Program-made: the position numbers and the translations under genes
The notes under the pieces: model-generated
Database searches by the model: none
Seen by the model: only the letters and a program-made list of their open reading frames with translations
What the model was told of the DNA's origin: nothing
DNA from: JASGCL01 sp965262775
GTDB lineage: Bacteria; Pseudomonadota; Alphaproteobacteria; JASGCL01
Length of the DNA: 64,000 nucleotides
Assembly (NCBI GenBank): GCA_965262775.1
Contig: CBDHFT010000001.1
Location: 62,001 to 126,000, forward strand
Direction: 5' to 3'
Shown: in pieces, positions 8,089-17,010 of the stretch
Numbering within the stretch: position 1 is the stretch's first letter
Layout of the letters: the number at the start of each line of letters is the position of its first letter

Positions 8089-9777
8089 CTAATCGCCTTT
8101 ATAAATATCTCGGTCCTTGGTTTCGGGAATAAATATCAAACCAATAATGAATGTTATGACGGCAACTATCACGGGGTAAGAAAGCCCGCTATAAACATTA
8201 CCCGTTTGCGCCACGATGGCAAAACTGATGGTGGGTAATAACCCACCGAACCAGCCATTACCAATATGATAGGGCAAAGACATAGCCGAATAGCGTATAC
8301 GCGTCGGGAACAATTCCACCAACGCCGCGGCAATCGGGCCATACACCATGGTCACCAACAACACCAAGTAGGTAAGCAACGCCACCAACGCTGGCTTGTT
8401 TATTTTATCGGGGTCGGCTTTTTCAGGATAACCCGCGGCCTTCAACGCGCTCACCACCTTGCCTTTGAAATCTTTATCGCGCGCCGCCGCTTCTTCCTTG
8501 CTCAAACCCTTGCTGGTATAGGAAGGAATAGTCACATCCCCTACCCTGATAATGGCTGGCGTGCCTGGGGCGGCCTCTTCGCTATCGTAACTAACCGCAT
8601 TGGCGGCCAGAACCTGCTTGGCTATATCGCAACTGCTGGTAAATTTTATGGTGCCCGTGGGATTAAATTGGAAAGAACATTCCGTCGGGTCGGCCGCCAC
8701 CGTCACCGCGGCCGATGCTTGCGCCGCCGCCAAATCGGGGTTGCCCGCCACGGTGATGGCTTTAAACACTGGGAAATAAGTCAATGCCGCCAGCAAACAA
8801 CCCGTCAAGATAATGGGTTTGCGCCCTATACGGTCGGACAAGGCACCAAATATAACGAAGAAAGGCGTGGCAATAAGCAAGGCCACGGCTATCATGATGT
8901 TAGCCTCCACCCCCGATATTTTAAGCGATTGGGTTAAGAAGAACAGAGCGTAGAATTGGCCTGTATACCACACCACGGCCTGGCCCGCGGTCATACCAAA
9001 TAACGCCAACAACACCCATTTCACATTACGCCAGGTGCCAAAGGCTTCGGTCAAGGGGGCTTTCGATGCCCGCCCCTCGGCTTTCATTTTTTTGAAAGCG
9101 GGCGATTCGTTCATGCTGAGGCGGATGTAAAAAGAAATAGCCAACAAAACAATCGACAACAAAAATGGCACGCGCCAGCCCCATGCCGCAAAACTTTCTT
9201 CGCCCAAATAAGTACGCACCCCCAATATCACCAACAATGATAACATTAATCCGACCGTGGCGGTGGTTTGAATCCACGATGTGAAATAACCACGGCGATG
9301 GTTGGGCGCGTGTTCCGCCACATAAACCGCGGCACCGCCATATTCGCCGCCCAGTGCCAAACCTTGCAACATACGCAACCCAATCAAAATAATGGGCGCC
9401 GCAACGCCAATGCTGGTATAACTGGGCAATATACCGACCAAAAATGTCGAAAAACCCATGATAATGATGGTTATCAAAAATGTATATTTACGCCCAACCA
9501 AATCGCCCAAACGGCCAAACACCAACGCGCCAAATGGCCGCACAATAAAACCCGCGGCAAAGGCCAACAAAGCAAAAATAAAACCCGAAGTCGGATCCAA
9601 CGCCGAAAAAAATTGCTTGGCGATAATCGCGGCCAAAGACCCATAGAGATAAAAATCATACCATTCAAAAACAGTCCCGACCGAGGAGGCCGCAATGACC
9701 TTAACTTCCTCGCGGGTTAGCCGCTTATTAACTGGGCGCGTCGCCGACTTGCCCCCTGATTTGTTGGATTTTTTCAT
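8089..9777 (-). CDS. MFS transporter, metabolite:H+ symporter type
   Basis: This is a 12-helix inner-membrane secondary transporter. The start SSVGTVFEWYDFYLYGS is characteristic of the metabolite:H+ symporter (ShiA/ProP-like) group. The loop FGRLGDLVGRKYTF between helices 2 and 3, its repeat ALSDRIGRKP in the second half, and the final PETKDRDIYKGD are typical MFS landmarks. A soluble insertion of about 110 residues (roughly 345-460, with two Cys) lies between late helices; I recall similar insertions in related proteobacterial proteins. At 562 residues it is therefore longer than ProP. The substrate cannot be told from sequence. It is monocistronic as far as can be seen. Confidence 0.88.
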   Translation of the reverse strand: MKKSNKSGGKSATRPVNKRLTREEVKVIAASSVGTVFEWYDFYLYGSLAAIIAKQFFSALDPTSGFIFALLAFAAGFIVRPFGALVFGRLGDLVGRKYTFLITIIIMGFSTFLVGILPSYTSIGVAAPIILIGLRMLQGLALGGEYGGAAVYVAEHAPNHRRGYFTSWIQTTATVGLMLSLLVILGVRTYLGEESFAAWGWRVPFLLSIVLLAISFYIRLSMNESPAFKKMKAEGRASKAPLTEAFGTWRNVKWVLLALFGMTAGQAVVWYTGQFYALFFLTQSLKISGVEANIMIAVALLIATPFFVIFGALSDRIGRKPIILTGCLLAALTYFPVFKAITVAGNPDLAAAQASAAVTVAADPTECSFQFNPTGTIKFTSSCDIAKQVLAANAVSYDSEEAAPGTPAIIRVGDVTIPSYTSKGLSKEEAAARDKDFKGKVVSALKAAGYPEKADPDKINKPALVALLTYLVLLVTMVYGPIAAALVELFPTRIRYSAMSLPYHIGNGWFGGLLPTISFAIVAQTGNVYSGLSYPVIVAVITFIIGLIFIPETKDRDIYKGD

Positions 9778-9868
9778 TATTCCCTCTCTCCTCTACCCTT
9801 TATTATATAAAAAAATATAACCGTTGCAAGCTTTTTATTTTAAAATCTTAAATTTACAACCGTCATTT

Positions 9869-10576
9869 CTATAAAAGTCCGCTATTTTTAAAACTATAAT
9901 GCCCCTGGTCGCTGATAATAAGATGGTCATGGAAGCCAACATCCATCGCTGATAAAGCCTCCGCCAATTTACGGGTTTCCGAAATATCGCTGGTCGACGG
10001 TTTGTTATTGCCCGATGGATGATTATGGACCAGGATAACATGGCTGGAGCCAACCTCGAGCACGCGTTTGACAATCTCCCTCACATAAAATGGTGCATGG
10101 TTGACGGTGCCCTGTTGAATTTTTTCATCCAGCAACAATAAATAACGATGGTTAAGGTGCAGCAAGCGCAATTCTTCATGTTTGGCGCGCGCCATGGTGG
10201 CGTAAAGATAATCTAACAATTTTTCCCAACCATTGATAATATGTTTTTCGGCTATCACATCCTGTTTTAACATACGCAACGCCGCCACCCGCACCAATTT
10301 TAATAACGTAAGCGAAGAATGGGCGATATGTTGATGCTGGGTGAGGAGGTTGCCATCCGCCGACAACACCCCGCCGATGGTTTTAAATTCGCGCAACAAT
10401 TCCTTGGCGATGGGTTTGGTATCAATCCGCGGTAAAGAAAAAGTAAGGAGCAATTCCAACATTTCGTAATCAGCCATGCTGGCGCCATCATCTTTTAAAA
10501 ATCTTTCGCGCAACCTTTGGCGATGGCCGTCATGCCCCTGTTGGGGTTGAACGCTTGGCTGAGCCTTTTTTTCCAT
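9869..10576 (-). CDS. radC: RadC family JAB/MPN-domain protein
   Basis: The 235-residue protein opens with GHRQRLRERFLKDDG and YEMLELLLTFSLPRIDTKPIAKELL (helix-hairpin-helix-like part) and ends with the JAMM metal site VILVHNHPSGNNKPSTSDISET, where the two His and the later Asp would bind zinc. RadC proteins were named for DNA repair, but a repair role is doubtful; the biochemical activity is not settled. It follows map by 41 nt on the same strand and is probably cotranscribed with it, as in other alphaproteobacteria. Confidence 0.92.
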   Translation of the reverse strand: MEKKAQPSVQPQQGHDGHRQRLRERFLKDDGASMADYEMLELLLTFSLPRIDTKPIAKELLREFKTIGGVLSADGNLLTQHQHIAHSSLTLLKLVRVAALRMLKQDVIAEKHIINGWEKLLDYLYATMARAKHEELRLLHLNHRYLLLLDEKIQQGTVNHAPFYVREIVKRVLEVGSSHVILVHNHPSGNNKPSTSDISETRKLAEALSAMDVGFHDHLIISDQGHYSFKNSGLL

Positions 10577-10617
10577 ATGTTGGTGTCCCCCCTAATTTTT
10601 TATTGTTTAAAAATAAA

Positions 10618-11403
10618 TCAATAAGGCGGGTGATGCAAGCCGCCTGGCGATATGGTAAAAATTTCTACCCCGTTATCACCCACCCCAACCGTATGTTCAA
10701 ATTGCGCCGACAATGATTTATCGCGCGTCACCGCCGTCCACCCGTCTTGCAAAATTTTTACTTCGTGCGTACCCGTGTTAATCATGGGTTCAACGGTGAA
10801 AAGCATACCCGCGCGCAGCCCCGCCCCCGTGCCTGGCTTGCCATAATGCAATATGTTGGGTTCGTCATGAAAAACCCGCCCAATACCATGGCCACAAAAA
10901 TCGCGCACCACGCCGTAGCGATGTTGTTCGGCGATGGTTTGAATGGCATGACCAACATCGCCCAAATATGCGCCATCCTTCACCGCGGCAATGCCCGCCA
11001 TCATGGCTTGGTAAGTTACATCGGTTAGTTTTTTTGCCTTAAGCGGGACATCGCCCACCCAATACATGCGGCTGGTATCGCCATACCAACCGTCCAAAAT
11101 AACCGTGACATCGATATTGAGAATATCGCCCGCCAACAAAATTTTTTTTTCGTCAGGAATGCCATGGCACACCACATGATTGACCGAAGTGCAAATGGAT
11201 TTGGGATAACCCTTGTAATGCAGGGGGGCAGGAATAGCGTCATGCTTGATAATAAAATCATGGGCCAGGCTGTTTAATTTTTCGGTGCTGACGCCAGGCA
11301 CAACAAACGGCGTTAGATAATCCAACACCGTTGCCGCCAATTGCCCGGCATTTTTCATCGATGAAAATACCGTGCGGTCGTATAATTTGATTTCTCTTTT
11401 CAT
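10618..11403 (-). CDS. map: Type I methionine aminopeptidase
   Basis: MAP removes the initiator Met from nascent proteins. Metal-binding residues are visible in ILNIDVTVILDGWYGDTSRM (two Asp), CGHGIGRVFHDEPNILH (His), FTVEPMIN (Glu) and the C-terminal AQFEHTVGV (Glu). The substrate-loop motif VCHGIPDEK is present. At 261 residues without an N-terminal zinc-finger extension, it matches the E. coli-type enzyme. AGGGAA a few bases before the ATG serves as ribosome binding site. radC follows. Confidence 0.95.
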   Translation of the reverse strand: MKREIKLYDRTVFSSMKNAGQLAATVLDYLTPFVVPGVSTEKLNSLAHDFIIKHDAIPAPLHYKGYPKSICTSVNHVVCHGIPDEKKILLAGDILNIDVTVILDGWYGDTSRMYWVGDVPLKAKKLTDVTYQAMMAGIAAVKDGAYLGDVGHAIQTIAEQHRYGVVRDFCGHGIGRVFHDEPNILHYGKPGTGAGLRAGMLFTVEPMINTGTHEVKILQDGWTAVTRDKSLSAQFEHTVGVGDNGVEIFTISPGGLHHPPY

Positions 11404-11501
11404 TGTTTCCCTTTTTTTACCAAGTCATGATAAGCCACGCAATCCCCATTAAGCAAAAATAGATAAAAAATTTACCTAGACATTGCCGAAATTTATCTAG
11501 C

Positions 11502-12410
11502 TTAATTTTTTGTCGCGGTTAATTTTTTTAACGCCGATAAATCGGTGAAGCCCGACAGCATAACCCCATTATAAACGAACGACGGTGTGCCTTCGATTTT
11601 TAATTTGTTGGCCAATTTGATATTATTTTGTAAAAATTCTTTGGCGCGTTTTTGCTCGGCGGCGCTAACATCCTTGCTTAGCGGGCTTACCTCGTTGCTC
11701 AGGGCGCGCAAACTTGCCTGGGTTAGGGGGCGTGGCGCGGTAAAAACCTTTTCATGGAATCGTTGGTAAGCCGCCGCGTCTTGCTTGCCTTTTCCTCCCC
11801 CCGACCAATAGGTCAGGAGCGCCATGAAGGCCGCATCAACCGAAACTTGCGATAAAATAGGCAACTCGACCAAGATAATTTTTACATTGTTATCTTCCTT
11901 GACCCATTGATGCAATATTGCCAATTGTTGCTGGCAATAGGGGCAATTGTAATCAAAAAATTCTACAATTACTTTTTTACCCTGGGGGTTGCCCAAAAAA
12001 CCATGGCGTTTGTTGGCAATAATTTTATTATAAATTTCCTTCACCGCGGGGGATTGATTATTAAGAATGTTGTCCGACATATTCTCCGCCGTGTTGCCGC
12101 GGGTGGCGGTTTCGCTGCTGGGGGTATTTTGCGGCTTAGCCTGCAGGGTGCGCAAGGCCTCGATAATAATCATCGGATTTTTTTTGAGTTCGGCCTTCAG
12201 CATGGTTTGGAAGAGCCCCGCCATCATCAGGTAGCTGACCAAGGCAATAAAAATAACCAGCAACAGCAAACGCCCACCCTGGCGCAGCGCAACACGCATG
12301 GAGATAAGCTCCCTGCGCGTGCTTCGTGTATTTTTTGTTGATTGATTCTGTTGCATGAAATTATTTTTAACTAATTTTTTTATATAATATGGCTTGAGTA
12401 TTTTTATCAT
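11502..12410 (-). CDS. Membrane-anchored DsbA-like thiol oxidoreductase
   Basis: One N-terminal membrane helix (about residues 45-66, LLLLVIFIALVSYLMMAGLF) anchors a periplasmic thioredoxin-fold domain. The active site CPYC lies in VIVEFFDYNCPYCQQQLAIL, and the cis-Pro loop is GTPSFVYNGV near the end. This is the DsbA/Com1 (DSBA-like thioredoxin) group, which makes or reshuffles disulfides in envelope proteins. It starts 6 nt after murA ends, same strand, so the two are likely cotranscribed. Starts at residues 1, 19 or 20 are possible and none has a clear ribosome binding site; the later ones give a more typical short cytoplasmic tail. Confidence 0.85.
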   Translation of the reverse strand: MIKILKPYYIKKLVKNNFMQQNQSTKNTRSTRRELISMRVALRQGGRLLLLVIFIALVSYLMMAGLFQTMLKAELKKNPMIIIEALRTLQAKPQNTPSSETATRGNTAENMSDNILNNQSPAVKEIYNKIIANKRHGFLGNPQGKKVIVEFFDYNCPYCQQQLAILHQWVKEDNNVKIILVELPILSQVSVDAAFMALLTYWSGGGKGKQDAAAYQRFHEKVFTAPRPLTQASLRALSNEVSPLSKDVSAAEQKRAKEFLQNNIKLANKLKIEGTPSFVYNGVMLSGFTDLSALKKLTATKN

Positions 12411-12416
12411 TATTTT

Positions 12417-13787
12417 TTATGGTTGCCTAATGATATTTGCGCCCAGCGAAGACATTTTTTCTTCTAACCCGTCGTAACCCCGGTCCAAATGATAAATACG
12501 GCTGACGATTGTTTCGCCCTTGGCCTTTAGCCCCGCAATCACCAACGACATCGAAGCCCGCAGGTCGGTTGCCATAACGGGGGCGGCGCGTAATTGTTCA
12601 ATGCCTTGGATGGTTGCTATTTTTTCTTTCAACGAAATTTTTGCCCCCAGGCGATTTAATTCGGGCACGTGCATGTAGCGGTTTTCAAAAATTGATTCTT
12701 CCATCACCGAAACCCCATCGGCCGTTGCCAACACCGCCATCAATTGCGCTTGCAAATCGGTGGGGAAATCGGGGTAAGGGGCGGTTGCCAAAAATTCCAC
12801 CGCCTTGGCTTGACCATCCATTTTTATGGTGATGCTGTCGGGGGTGGTCATAATTTGCGCCCCCATGCCCGTCAAGACATTGGTCAGGGCGGTAAGATGT
12901 TCGGGGTTGGCATGGTTGATGGTCACTTGCCCACCCGTCGCGGCCACCGCGCATAAAATGGATCCAACCTCTATCCTGTCGGCTATCACCGCGTGGGTTG
13001 CGGCGTGTAATTTTTCCACGCCATCAATGGTTATGGTGTCACTGCCCGTGCCCGAAATTTTTGCCCCCATGGCGATGAGCAAATTCCCCAAATCAACAAT
13101 TTCTGGTTCGCGCGCCGCATTGCGTAAAATTGTTTGCCCCTGGGCCAGGGTTGCCGCCATCATGATATTTTCGGTCGCGCCAACCGACACGAAGGGAAAA
13201 TCGATGGTGGCACCGTGAAGCCCCGCCGCCCCATCATGGTTGGTGGCTTGGGCGACCACGTAACCATCGACCACTTCTATCTTCGCCCCCATTTTTTCCA
13301 AACCCTTGATATGCAAATCGACGGGTCGCGCCCCAATGGCGCAACCGCCAGGCAACGAAACCGAGGCCCGCCCCGTGCGCGCCAACAATGGCCCCAAGAC
13401 AAAGATAGAGGCACGCATTTTCCGCACCACGTCATAGGGGGCAAAGGGCCTGGCAATATGGCGGGCGGTTAAATTTAAAATTCGGTTGCGGGTAAAATTG
13501 CTGGTGTCGATAATAACGCCCATCATCGACAACATACGCGCCATGGTTTCCATGTCGGCCAGGGCGGAAACATTGGTCAGGGTTACCGTATCGGCGGTTA
13601 AAACCGACGCCACCATTTCGGGCAGGGCGGCATTCTTACTGCCCATAGCGGCAACCGTGCCCATCAGCGGTTTACCATCAAGCCCCTGGATAAAAAGCCG
13701 TTCCATGCCCCGCCCCTTATGAGGGTTCAAAACAGAAAAATCGAGCGGCGCAGGTTTTTTGGAAAAATCGGGGGCAATTATATTCAT
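12417..13787 (-). CDS. murA: UDP-N-acetylglucosamine 1-carboxyvinyltransferase
   Basis: MurA transfers enolpyruvate to UDP-GlcNAc, the first committed step of peptidoglycan synthesis. The substrate motif MGSKNAALPEM, the catalytic-Cys loop PGGCAIGARPVDLHIKGL (Cys, so fosfomycin-sensitive type) and the C-terminal TDLRASMSLVIAGL (Arg) are present. The long form has 456 residues, about 30 more than usual. An internal ATG at 13706 (MERLFIQG) is preceded by AAGGGG at good spacing and aligns with the start of other MurA proteins, so the true protein may be 429 residues. The longer start at 13787 has no ribosome binding site. Confidence 0.94.
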   Translation of the reverse strand: MNIIAPDFSKKPAPLDFSVLNPHKGRGMERLFIQGLDGKPLMGTVAAMGSKNAALPEMVASVLTADTVTLTNVSALADMETMARMLSMMGVIIDTSNFTRNRILNLTARHIARPFAPYDVVRKMRASIFVLGPLLARTGRASVSLPGGCAIGARPVDLHIKGLEKMGAKIEVVDGYVVAQATNHDGAAGLHGATIDFPFVSVGATENIMMAATLAQGQTILRNAAREPEIVDLGNLLIAMGAKISGTGSDTITIDGVEKLHAATHAVIADRIEVGSILCAVAATGGQVTINHANPEHLTALTNVLTGMGAQIMTTPDSITIKMDGQAKAVEFLATAPYPDFPTDLQAQLMAVLATADGVSVMEESIFENRYMHVPELNRLGAKISLKEKIATIQGIEQLRAAPVMATDLRASMSLVIAGLKAKGETIVSRIYHLDRGYDGLEEKMSSLGANIIRQP

Positions 13788-13863
13788 GGGATATTATGGC
13801 AATAGATTACAACGGTGGACTATAATTAATATTGAGCAGGGGCAAACAGGGATGAACAGCACG

Positions 13864-14063
13864 GGCGGATAAATAACGGTGGATAACAAGGGTGAATAAG
13901 CAAGGGCGGATAATAACGGTGGATTAAAAAGGGCGGATAAATAACGGTGGATAAATAACGGTGGATAACAAGGGCGGATAAATAACGGTGGATAACAAGG
14001 GTGAATAAGCAAGGGCGGATAATAACGGTGGATTAAAAAGGGCGGATAAATAACGGTGGATAA
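13864..14063 (-). repeat. 15-unit tandem array of DnaA-box-like nonamers
   Basis: Fifteen 9-mers follow each other every 13 or 14 bp, starting at 13864, 13878, 13891, 13905, 13918, 13932, 13946, 13960, 13973, 13987, 14000, 14014, 14027, 14041 and 14055. On the minus strand they read TTATCCGCC (six), TTATCCACC (five), TAATCCACC (two) and TTATTCACC (two). TTATCCACC differs from the DnaA box TTATCCACA only at the last base. A 68-bp block is perfectly duplicated (13863-13930 and 13972-14039). All units point the same way. An AT-rich stretch follows at 14160-14290. It could be a DnaA-binding array or only a minisatellite. An open minus-strand frame through it encodes Tyr/Pro repeats and is not a credible gene. 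Confidence 0.85.
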
Positions 14064-14283
14064 CAACCGCCAACCCCTATCACAATTACATTCAAAAAAC
14101 TAGGCTTCGCCTAGGGCCAGGCTTGGGGGGGGCGTTGGGGAGTTCGCCTCCCTTCTCGCTAACAATTTTTACAATCATAAAGGGAATAAAAGCCAATATT
14201 ATTTTATTGACAATTAAATCTTGTTTTTATAATAACAATTATAAATAGTTTACAATGAATAAGGGATAAAATTATTAAAATCT
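14064..14283. other. Gene-free spacer with hairpins, then AT-rich DNA with a promoter-like site
   Basis: The spacer holds a perfect hairpin CTAGGC-TTC-GCCTAG (14100-14114), a G-rich run, and a second hairpin GGGAG-TTCGC-CTCCC (14138-14152). After 14160 the DNA becomes strongly AT-rich. TTGACA at 14207-14212 and TATAAT at 14228-14233 are perfect sigma-70 hexamers, but their spacing is 15 bp, shorter than ideal. They could drive the cassette that begins at 14284. Confidence 0.45.
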
Positions 14284-14655
14284 ATGTTAATATTTAGGAA
14301 TATCAAAGGACGCAATGTTCCATTGATTCGCGCTAGGAATCAAAGGGTTTACAACCATCAAATTAGCTTTTGGGATAAACAGGCTTGTTTATGGGAATGC
14401 TTTCGCATAAGCCACCGAATGGTTAGACGACCAATCATAATGGTTATGGTTATATATTTTGCAAAGTTCAATGCCAACCAGAAAGCTTCATATCGAACAG
14501 GCAGCCCAGAAAACGCTTACCGTAATATACCGAATTATAACCATGGCGCAATAAACCTCACCACTAAGGAAAATCAAATTCTGGAAAAAGTGGAGACTTT
14601 GTTAAAATCAAAATACGACAATATCTGTAATGATACGAAATATGAGCCCTCATAA
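14284..14655 (+). CDS. Hypothetical protein, first gene of AT-rich cassette (orfA)
   Basis: I do not recognise this 123-residue product. It is basic, with no signal peptide and one weakly hydrophobic segment (RRPIIMVMVIYFAKF), and ends in a likely helix (KENQILEKVETLLKSKYDN). Support comes from context: promoter-like hexamers lie 50-75 bp upstream, and its 3' end overlaps the start of the next gene (ATG at 14642 inside the last codons), a typical sign of translational coupling. The AT-rich composition differs from the neighbouring housekeeping genes. It may be damaged like the next two genes, or be a chance open frame. Confidence 0.4.
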   Translation: MLIFRNIKGRNVPLIRARNQRVYNHQISFWDKQACLWECFRISHRMVRRPIIMVMVIYFAKFNANQKASYRTGSPENAYRNIPNYNHGAINLTTKENQILEKVETLLKSKYDNICNDTKYEPS

Positions 14656-15997
14656 AAAAATAGTTAATGACCAGTTGATAAATTTGCAGAATAATTATCG
14701 CAAGAACGACAATTCAGCAATTTAAAACAAGATAAAGAATTTAGATATAAATGACCTACGCAGTGCGATTGATGATGTTAACACCAGTTATGGAGAGTTA
14801 TGCAAATTTAGAAATGATCACGAAATTATAAAAGAAAAAAACTATACTAGTTTGGGTAACAGAATATTTTTCATTTCGCTGTTTATAATTCTTTTCGTAA
14901 TCGAATTTGGCATTTCTAACAGAAATGCTGGTCAGTATATTATAGGCGGGCTTGCCACCTTAACAGCAAACCTCGTTTTTGTTTCGCTGATCTTACCTCT
15001 ATTATCTTTTTCCGCAACCAAATATTTTATTTATTGGCTGAACAGTGATATTAATAATGAAGGAAGACGTGGTAGATTTTTGTTTATAGGTTGCGCTTGC
15101 CTTGCTCTTCTAATAATACTTACTGTTTTTGGTGTCAGTTTTATCTTCAACAGTACTGATTTAGAAAATCCAAATGAAATATTTATAAAGTTTCGCCCCA
15201 CTTTTATTATTTGGCTAATTGGTATAATTATTATGTTTATTAAGGCCTTACACGGATATTCTGTGTACGGGCATTTTGGGGCACATATCTCTTTTTATCC
15301 TGGCTCTTTATTGAGCGTTAACGCCGCCCAAAAAGGTAAAAATAATTCTGGGCAAAAAACATCAACCAAGACATCCTATAATGGGTTAGTGAAATTATTA
15401 AAAACCAAATTGGACGAGATTAATGATATTAATAAAAAATTTATTGTAACAAATCATAACAAATTAAAAGAGCTAAAAGAGATAGGCGAAGATATGCGCA
15501 CCAACATGAATAACATTGTGGCCGTGCAAGCAAACTTTTATAAATCTCTAATAGGGTTAGAAAAATCTCAGTTAGAATTTTTAAAAACATACGCAATGAG
15601 CAACCAACAACATAATCAAAATAAAAATATATTAAAACGCCTGCCCTTGCTATTAAAAAAAAGCGATTGTTTTAATCTAGAATATTTTAAAAGAAAGGAC
15701 GATAGTCAAGAGTATAAAGATTATGAAAAATACCAACTTGCTTTGCGCAAAAATAAATGGGCGACTAAAGATCCTATTTATAGAGCTTTTGAACAAAAAT
15801 TATTGCAAGAACAAAAAAATTACAACAAGCATGTTTCTGAGAAATTATTATCAATCAAAAAAATGTTACAAGATGGGATAGTAGTGCCATCCTTTGGTAA
15901 ACAAAAACATGACTTTAAAAGTCCGCTGAATGATAAGCGGGAGTTCGCGCCATTGATAAAATCGCTCGAAATAGCACGGCATGAGTTTACTAATTAA
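14642..15997 (+). pseudogene. Multi-helix membrane protein with coiled-coil tail, interrupted by in-frame TAA (orfB)
   Basis: Reading from ATG 14642 gives MSPHKKIVNDQLINLQNNYR and on to a TAA at 14723-14725. The same frame then continues open to 15997, with a coding-like stretch (NDLRSAIDDVNTSYGEL) before the membrane part. There is no ATG, GTG or TTG between the stop and TTG 14852, so only a shortened protein could start after it. A CAA-to-TAA change would explain the stop. From 14852 there are about four membrane helices (first third), then a long charged helical region (KLLKTKLDEINDINKKF, LKELKEIGEDMRTNMNN) that should form a coiled coil in the cytoplasm. The family is unknown to me. orfC follows 11 nt later. 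Confidence 0.6.
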
Positions 15998-16008
15998 AAA
16001 AATTTATT

Positions 16009-16930
16009 ATGTTTTATTTTTTACAATATTTTTTATCAATTGATAGTTCTATCTTTCTAACAGAAAAATTTTACGAATATTTTTTCTTTTGGTTGGCTGG
16101 TTATTGTTATATTAACCGCGGTTATTACTTTTATTCTTTATAAATATTTTAATTTCAATTTCCTAATAGCGCTTGTTGCAGCTGGGATAATCGTTTTAAT
16201 AATAAAATCTGCTCTATGGTTTACTGGCGTTGGAAGCGCAACCAAAACCTGCTCTACCATTGATGACCTTGATCAAAATCCAAAGCATATTGTTTTATTG
16301 GATCAAACCACGCGCTTTACGGACAGGCAAAAAGAGAAAATACAAAAGATATTAGATAAATTATTGCAAAGCACTCCTGATTGCTCGGCATTGTTATTAT
16401 ATTCATTAAAAAATAATGGACAGAATTTTAAACCTGAATTCCCGCCAATTGTTCGTCCAGCTTCTAAAAATGAAGATAACGCCTCACAAAAGGAACTAGC
16501 CAAAAGTTTAAAGATATTTCAAGAAAAGCAACAAGAATGGAAGGCTAGAATACCTGCTTTACTAAGCTCGCCTGAATCTCCTAACTCATTCATCTTGGAA
16601 ACAATAGATTATATTGCTAATCAAGAATTTGATTCCTCGCCTATTAAGCAGCAATTCACCGTATTTACGGATGGGATACAGTTCTCCCCTGTTTTAGATT
16701 TTTATCACAAAAAAGATTCTATCCCTAGCTTTGAGGAATTCCTGGAAAGTTCTGCAGGCGAAAAATTTCAAGCTAAAGAAGGCAAACCTTTAAAAAATAC
16801 TCACATAGTTATTTATTTTATAAAACAAGAAAATATTAACAATGAAGAGTTTGCAATGCTTAAAAAATTCTGGCAACATTATTTTTATATTCTAGGCGCG
16901 GATTGGGTAGAAATAAAAGCTAAAATTTAG
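16009..16930 (+). pseudogene. Membrane-anchored vWA-like protein, frameshifted in a T run (orfC)
   Basis: ATG 16009 opens MFYFLQYFLSIDSSIFLTEK. Near 16080-16090 coding moves to another frame that carries two membrane helices (GWLVIVILTAVITFILYKYF and FLIALVAAGIIVLIIKS) and then the soluble part to 16930. Removing one T from the T6 run at 16080-16085 would join them. The soluble part reads HIVLLDQTTRFTDRQKEKIQ, SFILETIDYIA, FTVFTDGIQFSPVLDFYH and MLKKFWQHYFYILGADWVEI. This order resembles, from memory, a family of uncharacterised vWA-like bacterial proteins (LLDxT-xT, SPILExI, VSDxLQxSP, FWxxYFxxxGA). Without the repair, only a fragment from TTG 16298 has a plausible start. Confidence 0.6.
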
Positions 16931-16943
16931 ACGGAAAGAAGCC

Positions 16944-16966
16944 CTCGAAATCGTCGAGCCCTTTTT
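16944..16966 (+). terminator. Weak terminator-like hairpin after orfC
   Basis: CTCGA (16944-16948), loop AATCG and TCGAG (16954-16958) are followed by CCCTTTTTATT, 14 bases past the orfC stop. The stem is only 5 bp, but the position and T run fit an intrinsic terminator for the cassette. Confidence 0.4.
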
Positions 16967-17010
16967 ATTGCCTGAATAATTGTGCCGCGCCGCTACCCCC
17001 CCCCCTACCC

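Noticed and set aside
12614..13722. Several plus-strand open frames opposite murA
   Set aside because: They are shadows of the conserved murA reading frame and show no domain features.
13863..14063. CRISPR-like array
   Set aside because: The repeats are short, contiguous and have no unique spacers; the whole block is a 13-14 bp tandem repeat and no cas genes are near.
13794..14066. 90-residue minus-strand open frame rich in Tyr and Pro
   Set aside because: It is only the tandem repeat read as codons, with strict periodicity and no ribosome binding site.
14723..14725. TAA recoded as an amino acid (alternative genetic code)
   Set aside because: TAA ends most of the intact genes in this window, so it is a normal stop here.
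14284..16930. Zorya-type defence system
   Set aside because: The layout is only superficially similar: no MotA/MotB signature, no helicase or nuclease gene follows, and the soluble domain of orfC looks vWA-like and not OmpA-like.
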